Assembly (NCBI GenBank): GCA_020284085.1
Contig: JACEVL010000768.1
Coordinates: 629,001-693,000, forward strand
Origin: Aporrectodea caliginosa
Lineage: Eukaryota > Annelida > Clitellata > Crassiclitellata > Lumbricidae
Reading direction: 5' to 3'
DNA: 64,000 bases
Shown here one piece after another: positions 10,780 through 22,436 of the stretch. The translations under genes were made by a program, and so were the position numbers. The notes under the pieces are model-generated. The model searched no databases, was not told the origin of the DNA, and saw only the letters and a list, made by a program, of their open reading frames with translations. Positions within the stretch are counted from its first letter, which is position 1, and each line of letters opens with the position of its first letter.

Positions 10780-11712
10780 TAGAACAATATTATAGACAAT
10801 ACACAATACAGTTGGGCAGTAGCAAAAACACGATACATAAACCTAATGCGTTCCGAGAGATGCGAATAACGAATAGTGAAAGAAAATCAAGAAACAAATT
10901 CAAAGCAACAAGAAAAGTGAGATCAGTGGCAGACTGGGTAACAGTTCAAATCCAGATGCTCAATTTAAACACTCGAATCCTGTTTAAACTGCCTCAACTT
11001 TAAACCATTACAGTTAGCCGAGGTATATAAGGTGACCAGATGGCCCTACGATTTAACTTCGCCACTGCTCGCACTTTGCCAGTACAAGTGCCAAGTCTGG
11101 ATGAAGGAGGAGGGCGGCGCTAATGATCTTTGTACTCACACAGAGTCGTTAAACTGAAACTACTACTACTACGGTTACCAGGGACGCATGTGAAATAGGA
11201 AACAAAGGGGTGAGTGGATAATGTCGAATCAGAAGCTTGGATAATACGGGGGTTAATAACGTATATGACTCATGAGGTCAAGCCCTTGACGCTGAGAACA
11301 ATTAACATTTAATTGACAGATTTTCGATTAGAATTCTAAACGTCTGTAACAGTTGTTCCTAACGCCACATTCCATTATTTAATTACCAATTATTTAATTT
11401 GAAAATAATGTTCAAGGCATCAGTCGATAGTCGATATTAATAAAAATCGTTGTGCAAGCCAAATTCAAACGTCAGTTCAGTCGAAAGCCAAGAAGGAGTC
11501 TGAGAAGACAGGAAAACAGGCGATGGATTAAACGTGTCCTGGAAAAGATGAGTTTTTATTTGAGATCGGTAGGCCAGAATATCCTATGCTCAGCGATATT
11601 GACCTGTTCACGGTTTGTAAACACCGATGCGATAGAATTTAGTAATTAAATACTAGTAATTGTGTAAAACACGCCACTTATTGTCAAAACCGCTTAAAGT
11701 CATAATAATTAT
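10780..11712. other. Intergenic, no gene recognised
   Basis: Short unrelated open frames only. The piece near 11040-11120 (TTTGCCAGTACAAGTGCC, GGATGAAGGAGGAG) resembles a stretch near 25720-25760, which suggests LINE-derived debris. Confidence 0.35.
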
Positions 11713-12048
11713 TAGGATTGCGGATTTTAACGATTAATTAACAAATTAGTCTTTAAAAATGTTAATCAATTAATTTTGCTTGTTCGATTCATTTTCTTAC
11801 TTATTTCATGATGTCGAGTAGCAAACAATGTGGAGCACAATGATAATGTGAAACACTTGAGTGGAAAATTAAGCGATCATTTTGAATTTAGGGCAAATGC
11901 TGATGGAAAGTCGAAGATGGCGACAAAATTGACTGTATACATTTTTCAGTTTGATAATTTTAACTTCGGCATGTGGAGTGATTGGAGTTTTTGTGGAAGA
12001 AGACACAGTGAATACATTTTTAATTGTCTTTCAAGCTTTACGCAATAG
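11713..12048 (+). mobile_element. hAT-like non-autonomous element, truncated
   Basis: Starts TAGGATTGCGG, similar to the TAGGGCTGCGAA terminus of the full copy at 37498, and shares the internal GGAAAGTCGAAGATGGC segment. The right terminus is missing. Confidence 0.5.
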
Positions 12049-12054
12049 ATATTC

Positions 12055-12335
12055 ATGAGCGTTGTGTCTAGTCAAATTGGTTGTCCAATGTCCAGAGATG
12101 CCTAGTGAAGATCCGAGTCCGGTTGCCATAGAGACCAGAGACAGGAGGCAGAGGAGGTGTCACGGGGGTTGTTGAGGAAGAGAAAGCTTGGAAGGCGGAG
12201 AATCGGATGGATTAGGGTAGGAATTCTCTAAGAGAATTCTGTAGCATCTGGATTCGTCGATGTTATGGTCGTTTTCAGATGCGGCAACGAGACTTCTTCA
12301 GATGATTACATCCTTCAAAGTGGATCGAATAATTT
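12055..12335 (-). repeat. Tail block downstream of copy 2
   Basis: Conserved block found about 0.8-3 kb 3' of the M exon in copies 2-5. On - it starts after ATTCATGCAG at 12335. Joined in phase 1 to M it would add only EIIRSTLKDVII before a stop. It could be a 3' UTR exon or a very short alternative tail. Here it is separated from M by a mariner insertion. Confidence 0.4.
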
Positions 12336-12404
12336 CTGCATGAATAAAAGAATGAACTGCACACAATTACACACATACATGCATAAATACCTGTGTACAA
12401 ATGT

Positions 12405-12560
12405 ACACGAGTGGCACTACATGTGGCCGTGTGGTTAACGCATCGGATTTCTGCATCTGCAATTTTGGTTCGAATCTCGGGTCTATCATTTGATGTTTAA
12501 TTATGTGCGTACGTATCTATGTATGTTTGTTTGTGTGCCTATTTATACAGCGGCTGTATG
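12405..12560 (+). mobile_element. tRNA-derived SINE, family B
   Basis: TGTGGTTAACGCATCGGATT (A-box-like) followed by GGTTCGAATCTC (B box), then an ATGTATGT-rich body. Copies occur at 23262, 38396 and 46808, each behind a tail block, so the insertion predates the duplication of the array. Confidence 0.6.
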
Positions 12561-13427
12561 AGAACCTTACCAGCAGGTATGTATTATGCGTTTGCCCCCA
12601 TATCAATACACATGCATTGTATATATATGCATGCATTAGTTACAGGTCTCACATACCTACACTAATTTACATATATACAGGGTGGCCCAATATAAAATGT
12701 CCCACCGGATAAAATGCAATTTCTCCGCAACCAATTGAAATTTTTCTAACAAAATTTTAGCATTTACAGAGGAATGATTTTGCAACAATGACAGAAAATT
12801 TCACAAAACAATTTGCATAGCTTCAAAAGTTACAGCTGTTTAAATTTTGAATTCTATTTTTTGAAATTTTCGAAGAAAAATGGAGTCACTTGCAATTTTC
12901 AATGTCAAATAAAATCATCTTTCATTGCGAAATCAGAAATCTGTTGAACAGTGTTTCTCAAAGCATGTTCGAAGTGTCCACCCCTAGCTTTCACGCAAGC
13001 TCGAAGTCTGTGTGAAGCTCAGTATGGCCTTGTTGATTGAGTCCTGCGGCAGCTGGTCTCATATTCGCTGCAAGGCTTTTTTCAGCTCGTCAATGTTCTT
13101 CGGCGTTGGATGAAATGTCTTGTAGCGTTCATGTATAACTACCCAGACGTGATAATCAAGAGGATTAAGGTCTGGAGAGCTTGGTGGCCATTCATCATTG
13201 CCAATGAATTCACTGCAGTTGGTGGCAATAAAGCCTTGAGCCAACCGTGCCGTGTGAGCAGGCGCACCGTGCTGCTGGAAAATGAAACCAGACTTGGGTA
13301 ACAGAGTTTCAACGTAAAGTTGAGCGTTTACTTTAGCCTTGTCTGGGATGAAGTGCAGTCTTCCCTTATCGCCGTAACACACGCCAGCAGAAACCATGAT
13401 GTGCTTCGCAAACTTGGATCTCTCGAC

Positions 13428-14728
13428 CAGGGGGCGCAACCACGGTCCAGAAGTTGGGGGGACCTACTTGAATGTGTGAGTGGGGTAGGGGGGAATTGCG
13501 AGCGCCGAAGGCTGCGAAGCTGCGATGCCGAAGGCAAGAAGCCCCTAACGACTAGGGGGTATGGGGGAGCGTCGTAAGCTCCCCCATCGGGGTCTGGGGC
13601 GGAGCCCCAGAAGCTCGACGCAATTTTGAGCATTTAATGCCAAATGTAGTACATTTTGGGCTTTTATTTACCTCAAATTTTTCACCGATGATTTCGATAT
13701 AAAAGTACCTAATCCATCTAGATCTGTGAAAAATATGACTTTATTATATGAATAAACTGGACGTGACAAGGGTTTAAGAGAATTGAACGGAAAAGAGTAG
13801 AATAAGCTCTAGAACAGTGTTTGTCAAAACTAGGAAGATCGGCAGGGAGGAAGCCTGGACGGGTCATTTTCTCAGAATACCGTTAAGGCGTTTATGTTCC
13901 CCTACAGTGGAAAATCCCCACCAAACAGAGGAGGCATAACGTAGCCGTGCGAGGATAGTAGCTCTAACAATGTCAAAGAGACGTTGACCGTGGTAACGGT
14001 GGACGACCAAAACACGTAGCTCGAACATGGATTTTCGGGGTTTTGCAGCATATTTTGTCCATGTGTGCCCCAAAGCCAATCCGATCAGAGATAGTGACAC
14101 CCAAAATAACCATCTCCTGGACACGCTCGATGCCAGGGATGAGAGGAGGGAGGGCAATAGGTTTGGACCTCGGTCGTTTGACAAACATTTCACTGGTCTT
14201 AGCATGGTTTAATTTAAAATTGCTAATGGCTGCCCATTGCCCACTTAGAGATATGGTCAAGTTCAGAAAGAGTGCTGTCAATGCAGGAAGCAGGGACCAG
14301 CTTGCAAGTAGCTATCGTCGGCATATTTAGGGAGACGGTTTCTACTGTATTTAGGTTTAAGGCTAGAAATGGCTATGACAAAATCAGTAGGTCCAAGGCC
14401 AGAGCCTTGTAGTATACTGGCATTAATGGTACAGAGGGGAGGGATTGCAGAAGGTAAGAAGTTCCTAACAACTTACTAGGCGGTATGGGAAGCGTGACAG
14501 CGTCGTAAGTCCCCCCCCCCCCATCGGGGTCTGAAGCCGACGCAATTTTGAGCATTTGATACCAAATGGAGTGCATTTTGGGCTCTTGTTTGCCTCACAA
14601 TTTTCAAAAGTTGGGGGGACCGTCCCAACCTGTTCGAAAGTTGGGGGGACGCGTCCACGGCCGTCCCAACCTGTTCGAAAGTTGGGGGGGACGCGTCCCA
14701 CGGGTCCCATAGGGTGGTTGCGCCTATG
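13428..14728. mobile_element. hAT-like element nested in the mariner
   Basis: Flanked by an exact 8-bp duplication CTCTCGAC (13420-13427 and 14729-14736). Ends are inverted: CAGGGGGCGCAACCAC against CATAGGCGCAACCAC. An 8-bp duplication with CAGGG ends is typical of hAT. Inside, a segment of about 200 bp (CATCGGGGTCTG to GCATTTTGGGCT) is present twice in direct orientation, near 13560-13665 and 14515-14590, flanking a LINE fragment. No hAT transposase is seen. Confidence 0.75.
13864..14350 (-). mobile_element. LINE reverse-transcriptase fragment
   Basis: Two overlapping - frames give FKLNHAKTSEMFV, PGIERVQEMVILGVTIS and ARLRYASSVWWGF. These match the post-catalytic region of jockey-like LINE reverse transcriptases (LN..KTE, LGVTI, L.YAS..W.GF). 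Frame-shifted and truncated. It lies inside the hAT-like insertion, so three mobile elements are stacked here. Confidence 0.65.
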
Positions 14729-15337
14729 CTCTCGACCACCAGGCGACTTTTCGTGAAAATCGCGCTTTTTGCCGGCAGACCAAACGCAAACGCAAACGTA
14801 CTTAATATATTTTTAAATATCTGCAATTATTATATAGCTTGCTTCATAAACACTTTCTTTACAACTTGTAATGAGGTCATATGACGGCATCATCATTTGG
14901 GTGTTACAAAACAATTTCTTTGTGAAAAAATCTTAAAGAAATAACTATTATTGGACCGCTCATCTGCGGAAATTTGAAAAAAATGGAAATAAAAGTTTAA
15001 ACAGCTGTAACTTTTTAAGCTATGCAAATTGTTTAGTGAAATTTTTTGAGATTGTTGCAAAATCATTCCTCTGTAAATGCTAAAATTTTGGTAGAAAACT
15101 CTCAATTGGTTGCGGAGAAATTGCATTTTATCCGGTGGGACATTTTATATTGGGCCACCCTGTACATTCAAATATACGAAAAGACATATACACATACATA
15201 CATACATGCGCGTATACACAAGCATACATATATCCATACATACATACATTATACAAGACTGTTATTTCCACGGGGCTGTCAAGCGTTGTGCGCCTCTGAA
15301 TAGCTAGAACCATAAGAGTTGCTACACAAATTTTCAG

Positions 15338-15360
15338 ATACGATACGATACGATACGATA

Positions 15361-15411
<51 letters not shown>
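15338..15411 (+). repeat. Compound microsatellite (CGATA)n(TA)n
   Basis: Five CGATA-type units run directly into about 24 TA repeats. It lies between the mariner and the M exon of copy 2. Confidence 0.9.
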
Positions 15412-15415
<4 letters not shown>

Positions 15416-15491
15416 ATAGAGGCAAGCTTGCCTCTTGGTATTTTGATAATTTATCATGTTAGATTTATTTTCAGTGCAATTCAGTCTTTAC

Positions 15492-15578
15492 CTCTTATAA
15501 ATCAGAAGATGATGAAAGCGATGAACAGCAAACAACCAGCCATTAACAGGATTGAACGAGTGATCATTCCGGCAGACC
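15492..15578 (-). CDS. Copy 2 M exon
   Basis: GSAGMITRS then ILLMAGCLLFIAFIIF and TGA, followed by TTT ATA AGA G|GTAAAG. Fits a GPI-attachment signal with the omega site in the Gly-Ser-Ala-Gly cluster. Confidence 0.8.
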
Positions 15579-18500
15579 CTGCAACAAACGATAGGTTCTT
15601 TTGTTATAACATACTATCGACTGGTCATGTTTCATGGATTTTTAAAATGGTTTGGCTTGGAATTGGCCATCGACTGAAGACTCATGCGCTGGGTTAAGGG
15701 ATCGATAGAAGTTTTCGGATTAGACAAAGTAGGACTCATTTATATACTGGATCTTTCTTTAACTAATTAAATTGATTGCCCGACAGATTCTTAAGCCAAC
15801 CAAGTATGTCTCCGGCGTGACCTTCAATACGTTACATAAAGCCACGAGGGTCAATTATTGATGCATAGTTCAAACTTGATTATATCTCGTCACGTACGAC
15901 TTATGAAAACAATTGCCAACTGCCTTCTCATATTATTCGTCAGACTGCGCGACAGCCGACTATGTATTCAACTATCTCTCCATGCAGGAATCAGTTAAGG
16001 ACCAGACAACTTTTAACAACTCACCTGTAAAAGAAAGTTCAGTGGAAATCTTGTGGTTTTCGAGAGGACTTGTTACCGAACACGTCCAGACATATTTTCC
16101 AGGTGCCAATATCTTCGCCGTCGCATTTCCAAGCCCTGTGGAGATGATACGCGGAGAATTCGGTATCGTTTCATCTGTCCAGGTAACATTTAGAAATGGA
16201 AATCTCTCTGAGGAGCACTCGAAAGCCTCGTTTAAACTGTACACGCTTCTTCGCGACGACTCATTGTTTGGGTATTTTAAAATATACCCAATTGGTGCCA
16301 CTAAAATGGAAACAAAAATTAAATTTAAACAAAAGATTACAACTGGAATATCAAGCTATTATGCCTGTAAGTGTATTAGATGTATTCCTGGATTGCTAAG
16401 AGACTGATGAATGTTGCCTATACTGAAAGTCTGAACATTGTCCAGAACAGCAGAAAATTTGAAGAAGATGTAGGTCTACAGAAGCCAAAAGTAGAGACTG
16501 GGAAAGACAGGGATTAGACACAAGAAAACATTTGAGAAACAGCTGCGAAAGAAAACAATTGTCTGTCGTTTCTGAACCCTCTCAAAGGTCCACTCAGCCT
16601 ATCATTCGCGAGATTGATTACATTAAAAAAATCAAATAAAAGCCAATAATATCCTGGACCAAACTGTAAACGGTATAGCCAATGCCTACACATATTTGGG
16701 GTCGTCCATTAATTATGTCAAGAAAATTTTAGGACAGGGAAAGACATCCTTGTCAACAACTGTCAAACATTGACGGACCCCCATAAAAATTATGTCAACA
16801 AGAAGAACAAAAGAAAAACAAATGGCTCAATAAAAATGCAATCTCGAATTTCTAAATTTATGAGTTTAGTTTATAACCAGCTTTTAGTACTTATTAAACA
16901 TTAAGAACTTTATGCATTTTCGCATTATTAATGTTTTTCGCTACCATTTTAAAGGGTTTGTGTTGATAACAATTGAAAAAATTTGTTGACGTCAAAATTG
17001 TACCGAAAAAGCCCTGCCCCCCTTGTCAGCAACTGTCAAACTTTCCAAACCCTCCCCCTATTTCGTTGACATAATTAATGGACGATCCCTTTTCTTGTAC
17101 TCGCATTGCGTTCTGACAATGTGTTAACGAATAAACGATGATTCTATTCTAGATGGCGCGTTGTTAAAGTGAGATGTAGGACGTGATGGGTGCCTTGCTT
17201 GGCTGCCGTATACAGTTAAATTCGACTCCTGTAATAACTTGTTATCATCCGTTCATACTGAATTGTAATCATACTGCCTTTGTCGGTTTGAATTAATAAA
17301 TAATGTGATTATTATTATCAAAATAATGTTCACATGGATATCATCAACAGTTCAAGGTCTATCCTACGCAGAATATGCATAATGGTACGCAGAATATGCA
17401 TAATGGTACCTACTTCGAACTAATGTACCAGAGGACGGTCCGCTGCATCTGAGGTATTGATCTAAGTCTGCGACCTCAACGGTTTTGTTGATGGACTGCA
17501 AAATTTAGAAGACAAAGGCCAGCATTAAGCGAATGATTTATACATGGTTTTCATAGATCACTGCAAATATTTAACTCTACCGAATACATTAGTATTGTAC
17601 GATTGCTCATTGGTAATGAGTAACGTCTATCACGTCGATATTTAATGCACAAAACATCAACGGATGGCGCACCAAATCCAAGCCGTAATCAGATCGATAA
17701 TGATAAGATGTTGATTGATTCATTCGAGGATTTATATAGCACCTATTCAAGGGAACTACTCAGAGGTGCTCCCGACTCCAGAACGGCGAAAAAGAAGAGT
17801 TTTCAAGCGCTTATAGAATGTGTCAAAGAGTGACCTATAGGGAGCAGACACTGAGCCATTACAGCGAGAATCCGACACAGGGCGGCAAAGGTCAAGCAGG
17901 TAAGATGGAGCAAGGTCTAGCTGGCACCGCTATACCAAGGAGGTCATCCTGTCTGTCTATAGCGTAGACGGACAGGGAGCCAGTACAGGACTTCCAGCAT
18001 GTAATTTGCCACATGACCGACATGTGGTATTTGACCGATAAGACGCGCTTCAGAGCATAAAGCCGTAGAATAGGTCTAGGCAGGCCAACCGTGCAGACGA
18101 TAAGCCAGGGTATAGTGATAGGCAGCAATCGAGGCGAGCAGCAATGAAAGAAGGCACAAGTGTAGTTGCGGAACCAGCTGAAGCAGCTGCTATGCAGTCG
18201 CGACTAAGGCGATGGAGGTGCAAAGGTAAGTTCGTGATCCAGTAGGATAACCAAGAACACCGGTCGCGGTGGAGAAGTATAGCTAGGAAACTCAGTAAAA
18301 AGGGTTGTGATGCATTACAAAAGCTGATAAGCAACGTTGAGAACATGGAAATCTAAAGGAATATTTCCTTTTGTTAGTCACTACTCGGATGGCATGTTCA
18401 GGACTGACCAGGGCTGGGTTTTGACAACTCTACTAGGACGGAGTTACAGTAGTCAATCCGTGTCAGTATTAATGAATTATTATTAAATAGGCTCTGAATA

Positions 18501-20532
18501 AAAGTTTACATCATGTGACCTATATCTGATGCAACTGATAGAAACAGGTTCTGCAAAGTGAATTCATGTGGTCAGCCATTGAGAGTTCACCGTCTCGTAG
18601 CACACCTTAGTCAACAACGAAGAGCTACATATTCCAGTGAGATCATCTAGACGCTATCGTCGTGACGTCTATCTCGCTCCTAAACAGAAAGAAATCGATG
18701 ATACTCACAATAGTTTTCATGTGAGGCACTGTAGAAATGTCAACAACCGGTTCTTTGAATACTTCCCCAATATCATCTGATGAACCCATTTGCCCAATGG
18801 ACATTGACAACTTCGGATCTTGGTCTTCTGAAAGTGGAAATGGGGCACCAGGATCACTGGATGGTGCATTGTACTTCAAAGTACATGTGAGAGTGACATT
18901 GTCTCCAACTCGAACAAGATATAATTGCATCACCGATGCTTCGTTGGAACCTGATATTAGTAAGCAGCAGAATAATTTATCAAAAGATGATTAACAATGG
19001 CCAGCAAAATAACCAAATTGTCGGTGGCATTTGGCTAAGATAATTATTGGCCAACCACTAAATACCTGGCTATAATAGACAAATCCCCAATCACTTATAA
19101 CTGCAGATATATAATTGATCAAACTTCATGGCTAAGAAATTAATTCTTATTTTCACGTGTCAATAATAATCACAAACCATATAAGTGTAAGAAATCTCCT
19201 TTCCATCCAGACATTCATAATAATACATGAGATCAAGTTAACAGCAATGTTACCTATGAAAATAAAAAATGACGACCATTGAATAGAGAATTAGTTTATA
19301 ATATCCTTTTAAACGGTGACATCCTCAGTGGCACAGATGACAGTGAGACATAATTTTATTTGATTCCACAGAGCAACGATTATGGTGTTTTGTAATCCCT
19401 ACAAGTTTGCTGAATAAGCACAGGAAAACTGAAGCCTATGACATACCTATCAGAACGACGTTTGAACAGTAATCATTCAATCCACCAACGTTGCAGCAAT
19501 ACGTAACTGCGTCACTCCATTGCGTATTCATCACTGTGAGAGTTTTGTTTCCAGTCTCGATCGAGTATTTACTCGAATTGCTGTTGCTTGAGGAAGATGC
19601 ATCGTAGATGACAATTTTTCCTTGGTCGTACTTAAACCAGGAAGGTTGATTTGTGGAGTTCATAGACTCAGGACTACATGCGATTACGACATTTCTACCC
19701 ATAGAGTGCGTATAATTTCTTTGCAGAGACTTAGTTTCCGTCAGAATCAGTCTGAATCCACCTTAGCGGATACACGAATACAGATATTAGCATAGAGAAC
19801 AAGCAGACTAATACTTCTCTAAATACAATTTTATCTTACATGAGCGCTTTTGAAACTGAAATTATAGGCAAACTTCGACCCAACGATGTTCATTTGTTGA
19901 TGCCAGATTCGCACTAAAACACAATCTTTAAGGTCGCCGCTTACATAGTAATTTAGGTTCGCTACCTTCCAGTTTTCTACGAAAATCGAACGGAATCAGC
20001 TTTAACTTCTCGGTTATTTAATCACAAGACATAATTACCCTACTCAAAAATGTTGATTTTCCAATGATTTGGCAGTAGAAGTATTCTAACCAAATTACTG
20101 GGTTAGCGTAATTTCTTTGCTAAATGGTAATACCTTTTGTGAGCTAAATTTATGTGAGCACTGGAGCACTGTTTGATCAGCGACATCAAAAGTATAGTCA
20201 GTGTGTCTGATATAGCGCCATTCGCCTCAAGTGAGAGAGCTAGACGTCATGGAAAAACATCAGATTGGTGTCTCATTATGCATCCTGTGAATATGAATTC
20301 AGGCTAGAAACCAGAGGAACACTGCACACCCTGATCCCTACCTGGTTTTTATTAATTTGGAAAGCCGAAAAATACTGAAGTTCTTCAGAAATTAGATGCT
20401 CTATAATCTATATCTGGCAACTCTACCTGGAAAACAATACGCTGTGGTTTACTTAGAATTGTAAGTTATAACCTCACCTGATATCGTTAGAATAAGAAAG
20501 AGAAAGCTGACGGGAGTATGTTTTCCATCCAT
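15492..20532 (-). CDS. Ig-superfamily GPI-type receptor, copy 2
   Basis: Exons on -: leader 20532-20478, V 19761-19447, B1 18950-18709, B2 17495-17414, C 16300-16025, M 15578-15492 (TGA 15504-15502). Spliced coding length is 1047 nt, 348 residues, uninterrupted. Predicted order: signal peptide, V-like Ig, split Ig, C-type Ig, small-residue/polar spacer, terminal hydrophobic segment. The extracellular part has many N-glycosylation sites. Known Ig receptors with this plan act in recognition or adhesion; the specific role here is unknown. A piggyBac-like insertion lies 190 bp upstream of the ATG. Confidence 0.85.
16025..16300 (-). CDS. Copy 2 C-type Ig exon
   Basis: Reads APIGYILKYPNNESS, then AFECSSERFPFLNVTW and GKYVWTCSVTSP. 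Acceptor CATTTTAG, donor ACAG|GTGAGT. Confidence 0.88.
16698..17089. mobile_element. 392-bp MITE
   Basis: Inverted ends GGGGTCGTCCATTAATTATG and GGGATCGTCCATTAATTATG (reverse strand), both continuing TCAA. No coding frame. Target duplication not clear. It lies in the C-B2 intron of copy 2 and is absent at that place in the other copies. Confidence 0.7.
17414..17495 (-). CDS. Copy 2 B2 exon
   Basis: 82 nt, phase 0-1. Conserved SINKTVEVADLD then the domain's second Cys in YLRC, then the copy-specific tip SGPSSGTLVR. Acceptor TTTTGCAG, donor A|GTAGGT. Confidence 0.8.
17880..18350 (-). mobile_element. LINE fragment in copy 2 B1-B2 intron
   Basis: The - frame LVPSFIAARLDCCLSLYPGL corresponds to the SRLDYCNSLL block of CR1/L2-type reverse transcriptases. 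The same fragment recurs at 29421-29760 in copy 3, showing an ancestral insertion in this intron. Confidence 0.55.
18709..18950 (-). CDS. Copy 2 B1 exon
   Basis: 242 nt, phase 1-0. LVRVGDNVTLTC supplies the first Cys; conserved APFPLSEDQDPKLSM follows, then the copy-specific IGQMGSSDDIGEVF and EPVVDISTVP. Donor ATT|GTGAGT. Confidence 0.87.
19447..19761 (-). CDS. Copy 2 V-like Ig exon
   Basis: GGFRLILTETKSL, then a copy-specific strand (QRNYTHSMGRNVVIAC), PSWFKYDQGK, the Ser/Asn-rich turn, LTVMNTQWSDAVTYCC and a final Cys in NDYCSNV. Phase 1-1. Confidence 0.88.
20478..20532 (-). CDS. Copy 2 leader exon
   Basis: ATG at 20532; MDGKHTPVSFLFLILTIS, a short n-region and a hydrophobic core typical of a signal peptide, spliced after ATATCAG (phase 1) at GTGAGG. 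Confidence 0.8.
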
Positions 20533-20722
20533 TTCTGTCTTTTGGTTTCTCCTCTCGTAGTTGTGCTGTTGCCATAAGACGCAATTGGAATTAACTATTC
20601 TACTAAAATCTAATGGAACTTACTTATCCTAATATTATAAAACAAACAATAGTTGACTATCAGTCGAACTTCTTCCAATGTGACTTGAAGCCGGACCAAA
20701 CCATTCAAGTCACACTGTTTAA

Positions 20723-21692
20723 CCCTCGGGCTACCAAGGGGGGTGGTGGTTGCCACCCCCCTAGGTTTTTTTATGTCAGAACTTTTTCCGTATGGAATAA
20801 AAATTTGACCTTTAGGTAGCTGTAGGGGGTTCATTTACACACGTTTTGAGGTAAAATGTGAGATGATATCTCACACCGTTCAAAGTTATACCCAATATAC
20901 CCGAGGTACCAGGGGGTGGTGGATACCACCACCCCCCTAGATTTTCGACTATATCTTATCCGTCATTTAATATTAAGAGACACAAATTATACCATTCTAT
21001 AGAGAGAATGTGGGGCTACATTTCTATGGTCACTGAGTTGACCTGAGAGAACCGGAAGTGCTCAAAATAAATAATAATACGCGTAATATGCGTGAAAAAT
21101 GGCTGAATGGAAGGACTCCCCCCTTAGTTTTTTGTCTGTAGCGTATTCATTTGTCTTCCTGGAAGAGAAACAAAGATACCATTCTTTAGAGGGAATGAAG
21201 GGCTTCATTTACATACCTACATCTTTGTCTTTTGAATACCGGAAGTGATCAAAATAAATAATAATACGCGTAATCTGTGTGAAAATGGCTGAATACAGCA
21301 TTACAACGTAAACCCATATATATGTATGGATATATATGTATGGATGTACATTTATACTATATAAACATGTGTAGGGATGATTTTGTGTATCTTTTATACA
21401 TAGATTAGTTTCAAAACACACCTAATCTTATATTTGTTTATCCAAAATGTACAAAATGTACGCAATAATATACAATATTGCTAATTAATGGGTTCCTTTG
21501 TTAAAAGTGATGTAATTTCGAGGTGCATTCACATAATGTACAACTAAATATACCATTCTGTGCAGAAATGAATGCTGAATCCAATGCTATATTACAAGTT
21601 ATGATATGTGAAACCAAACACGAAATCCAGGGGGGGTGGTAACCACCTCCCCTTGGTAGGCCGTGTTACAAAAAAGCTTGGTAGCCCTAGGG
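20723..21692. mobile_element. piggyBac-like MITE (970 bp)
   Basis: Flanked by TTAA on both sides (20719-20722 and 21693-21696). Inverted ends: CCCTCGGGCTACCAAG and CCCTAGGGCTACCAAG (reverse strand). TTAA target and CCCT ends are the piggyBac hallmark. No transposase frame. Internally it contains several short GGTGGT...ACCACC palindromes near the ends and at about 20910-20940. It interrupts upstream sequence of copy 2 that is continuous in copies 3 and 4. Confidence 0.85.
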
Positions 21693-21806
21693 TTAAAGCT
21701 AAGCGCAGTTCATCCGGGTCATGTCAGAAGAGATGCCCAAAGACACCAAAAAGAGATCAAAGTCCGGTTACGAGAAGACTAGAGAAAGATGGATAATAAA
21801 GCAGAT

Positions 21807-21807
<1 letters not shown>

Positions 21808-21855
<48 letters not shown>
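21808..21855 (+). repeat. (GA)n upstream of copy 2
   Basis: About 23 GA units, (CT)n on the coding strand of copy 2. Equivalent tracts occur upstream of copies 3 and 5 with different lengths. Confidence 0.9.
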
Positions 21856-22436
21856 CACTGAGTCAATGCGTATAATTATAACGTAAACAACGTTCTACGC
21901 TAAACACGGATAGCGCTACTACATAGCCTACTAATGCGTTCCTGGAGGCATGTGTATGTAGACTATGCGTCATCAGGATTGTGAACAGGATAGACAGCGT
22001 AAAACTTTGGCCAGGCAAGACAATCGTTGCCTCCACAGATGTATGCAAAGCAAACTTGATTCTACGTGGGCCAAAGTCAACTGACTTCTCAAGTTGACCT
22101 TATTAGGGCCCATCCTCAACGTGCTTCTGTGATTCCCCTGAACCTAAAAACATTCTGCGTAATCATTTGTCGTATCATTTGTCAGTCAAGCTGGACTTCT
22201 TCATGTCGGACTTTACATGGCAGATACCGGACTCGTACCCAAATGCCATAGGCGACAATCCGATGCATGTCGTCTTTATAGTCATCAACGAATAAGCTTA
22301 TAGACTATCTGGCTATTCAGGTTCTCAGAGAGGCCGAAAGTGCGTTCAATCTTTCAAAAACAATTGAAATTCTGCAGATTATTTTATGTCTTAGGACGAC
22401 TGACTTGATTCATAGAAAGAAAACTGCTCCTTACAT

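Larger units (their letters stand above)
13059..14826 (-). pseudogene. Mariner transposase, broken
   Basis: The C-terminal part (13059-13427) has SGFIFQQHGAPAHTA and WPPSSPDLNPLDYHVW, the second and third catalytic blocks of the DDE/D family. The second block has His where Asp is expected (QQHGAPAH), so the enzyme should be inactive. The frame is split at 13428 by the nested element and resumes at 14737-14826 with AKSAIFTKSRLVVE. The N-terminal DNA-binding part is missing or degraded. Confidence 0.75.
12678..15162 (-). mobile_element. Mariner-type DNA transposon with nested insertion
   Basis: Bounded by TA dinucleotides and long inverted ends: CAGGGTGGCCCAATATAAAA at 12678 and its complement ending CACCCTG at 15162. 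Inverted similarity extends over more than 100 bp, including ATGCAATTTCTCCGCAACC. Without the nested 1301-bp element and its 8-bp duplication the mariner would be about 1.18 kb, usual for the family. It lies in the 3' region of copy 2. Confidence 0.85.

Noticed and set aside
13320..13577. Forward open frame across the mariner/hAT junction
   Set aside because: Shadow of the - strand transposase and of the inserted element; crosses a target-site duplication.
20905..20945. Rho-independent-terminator-like palindrome
   Set aside because: Part of the piggyBac-like MITE; bacterial terminators are not relevant here.
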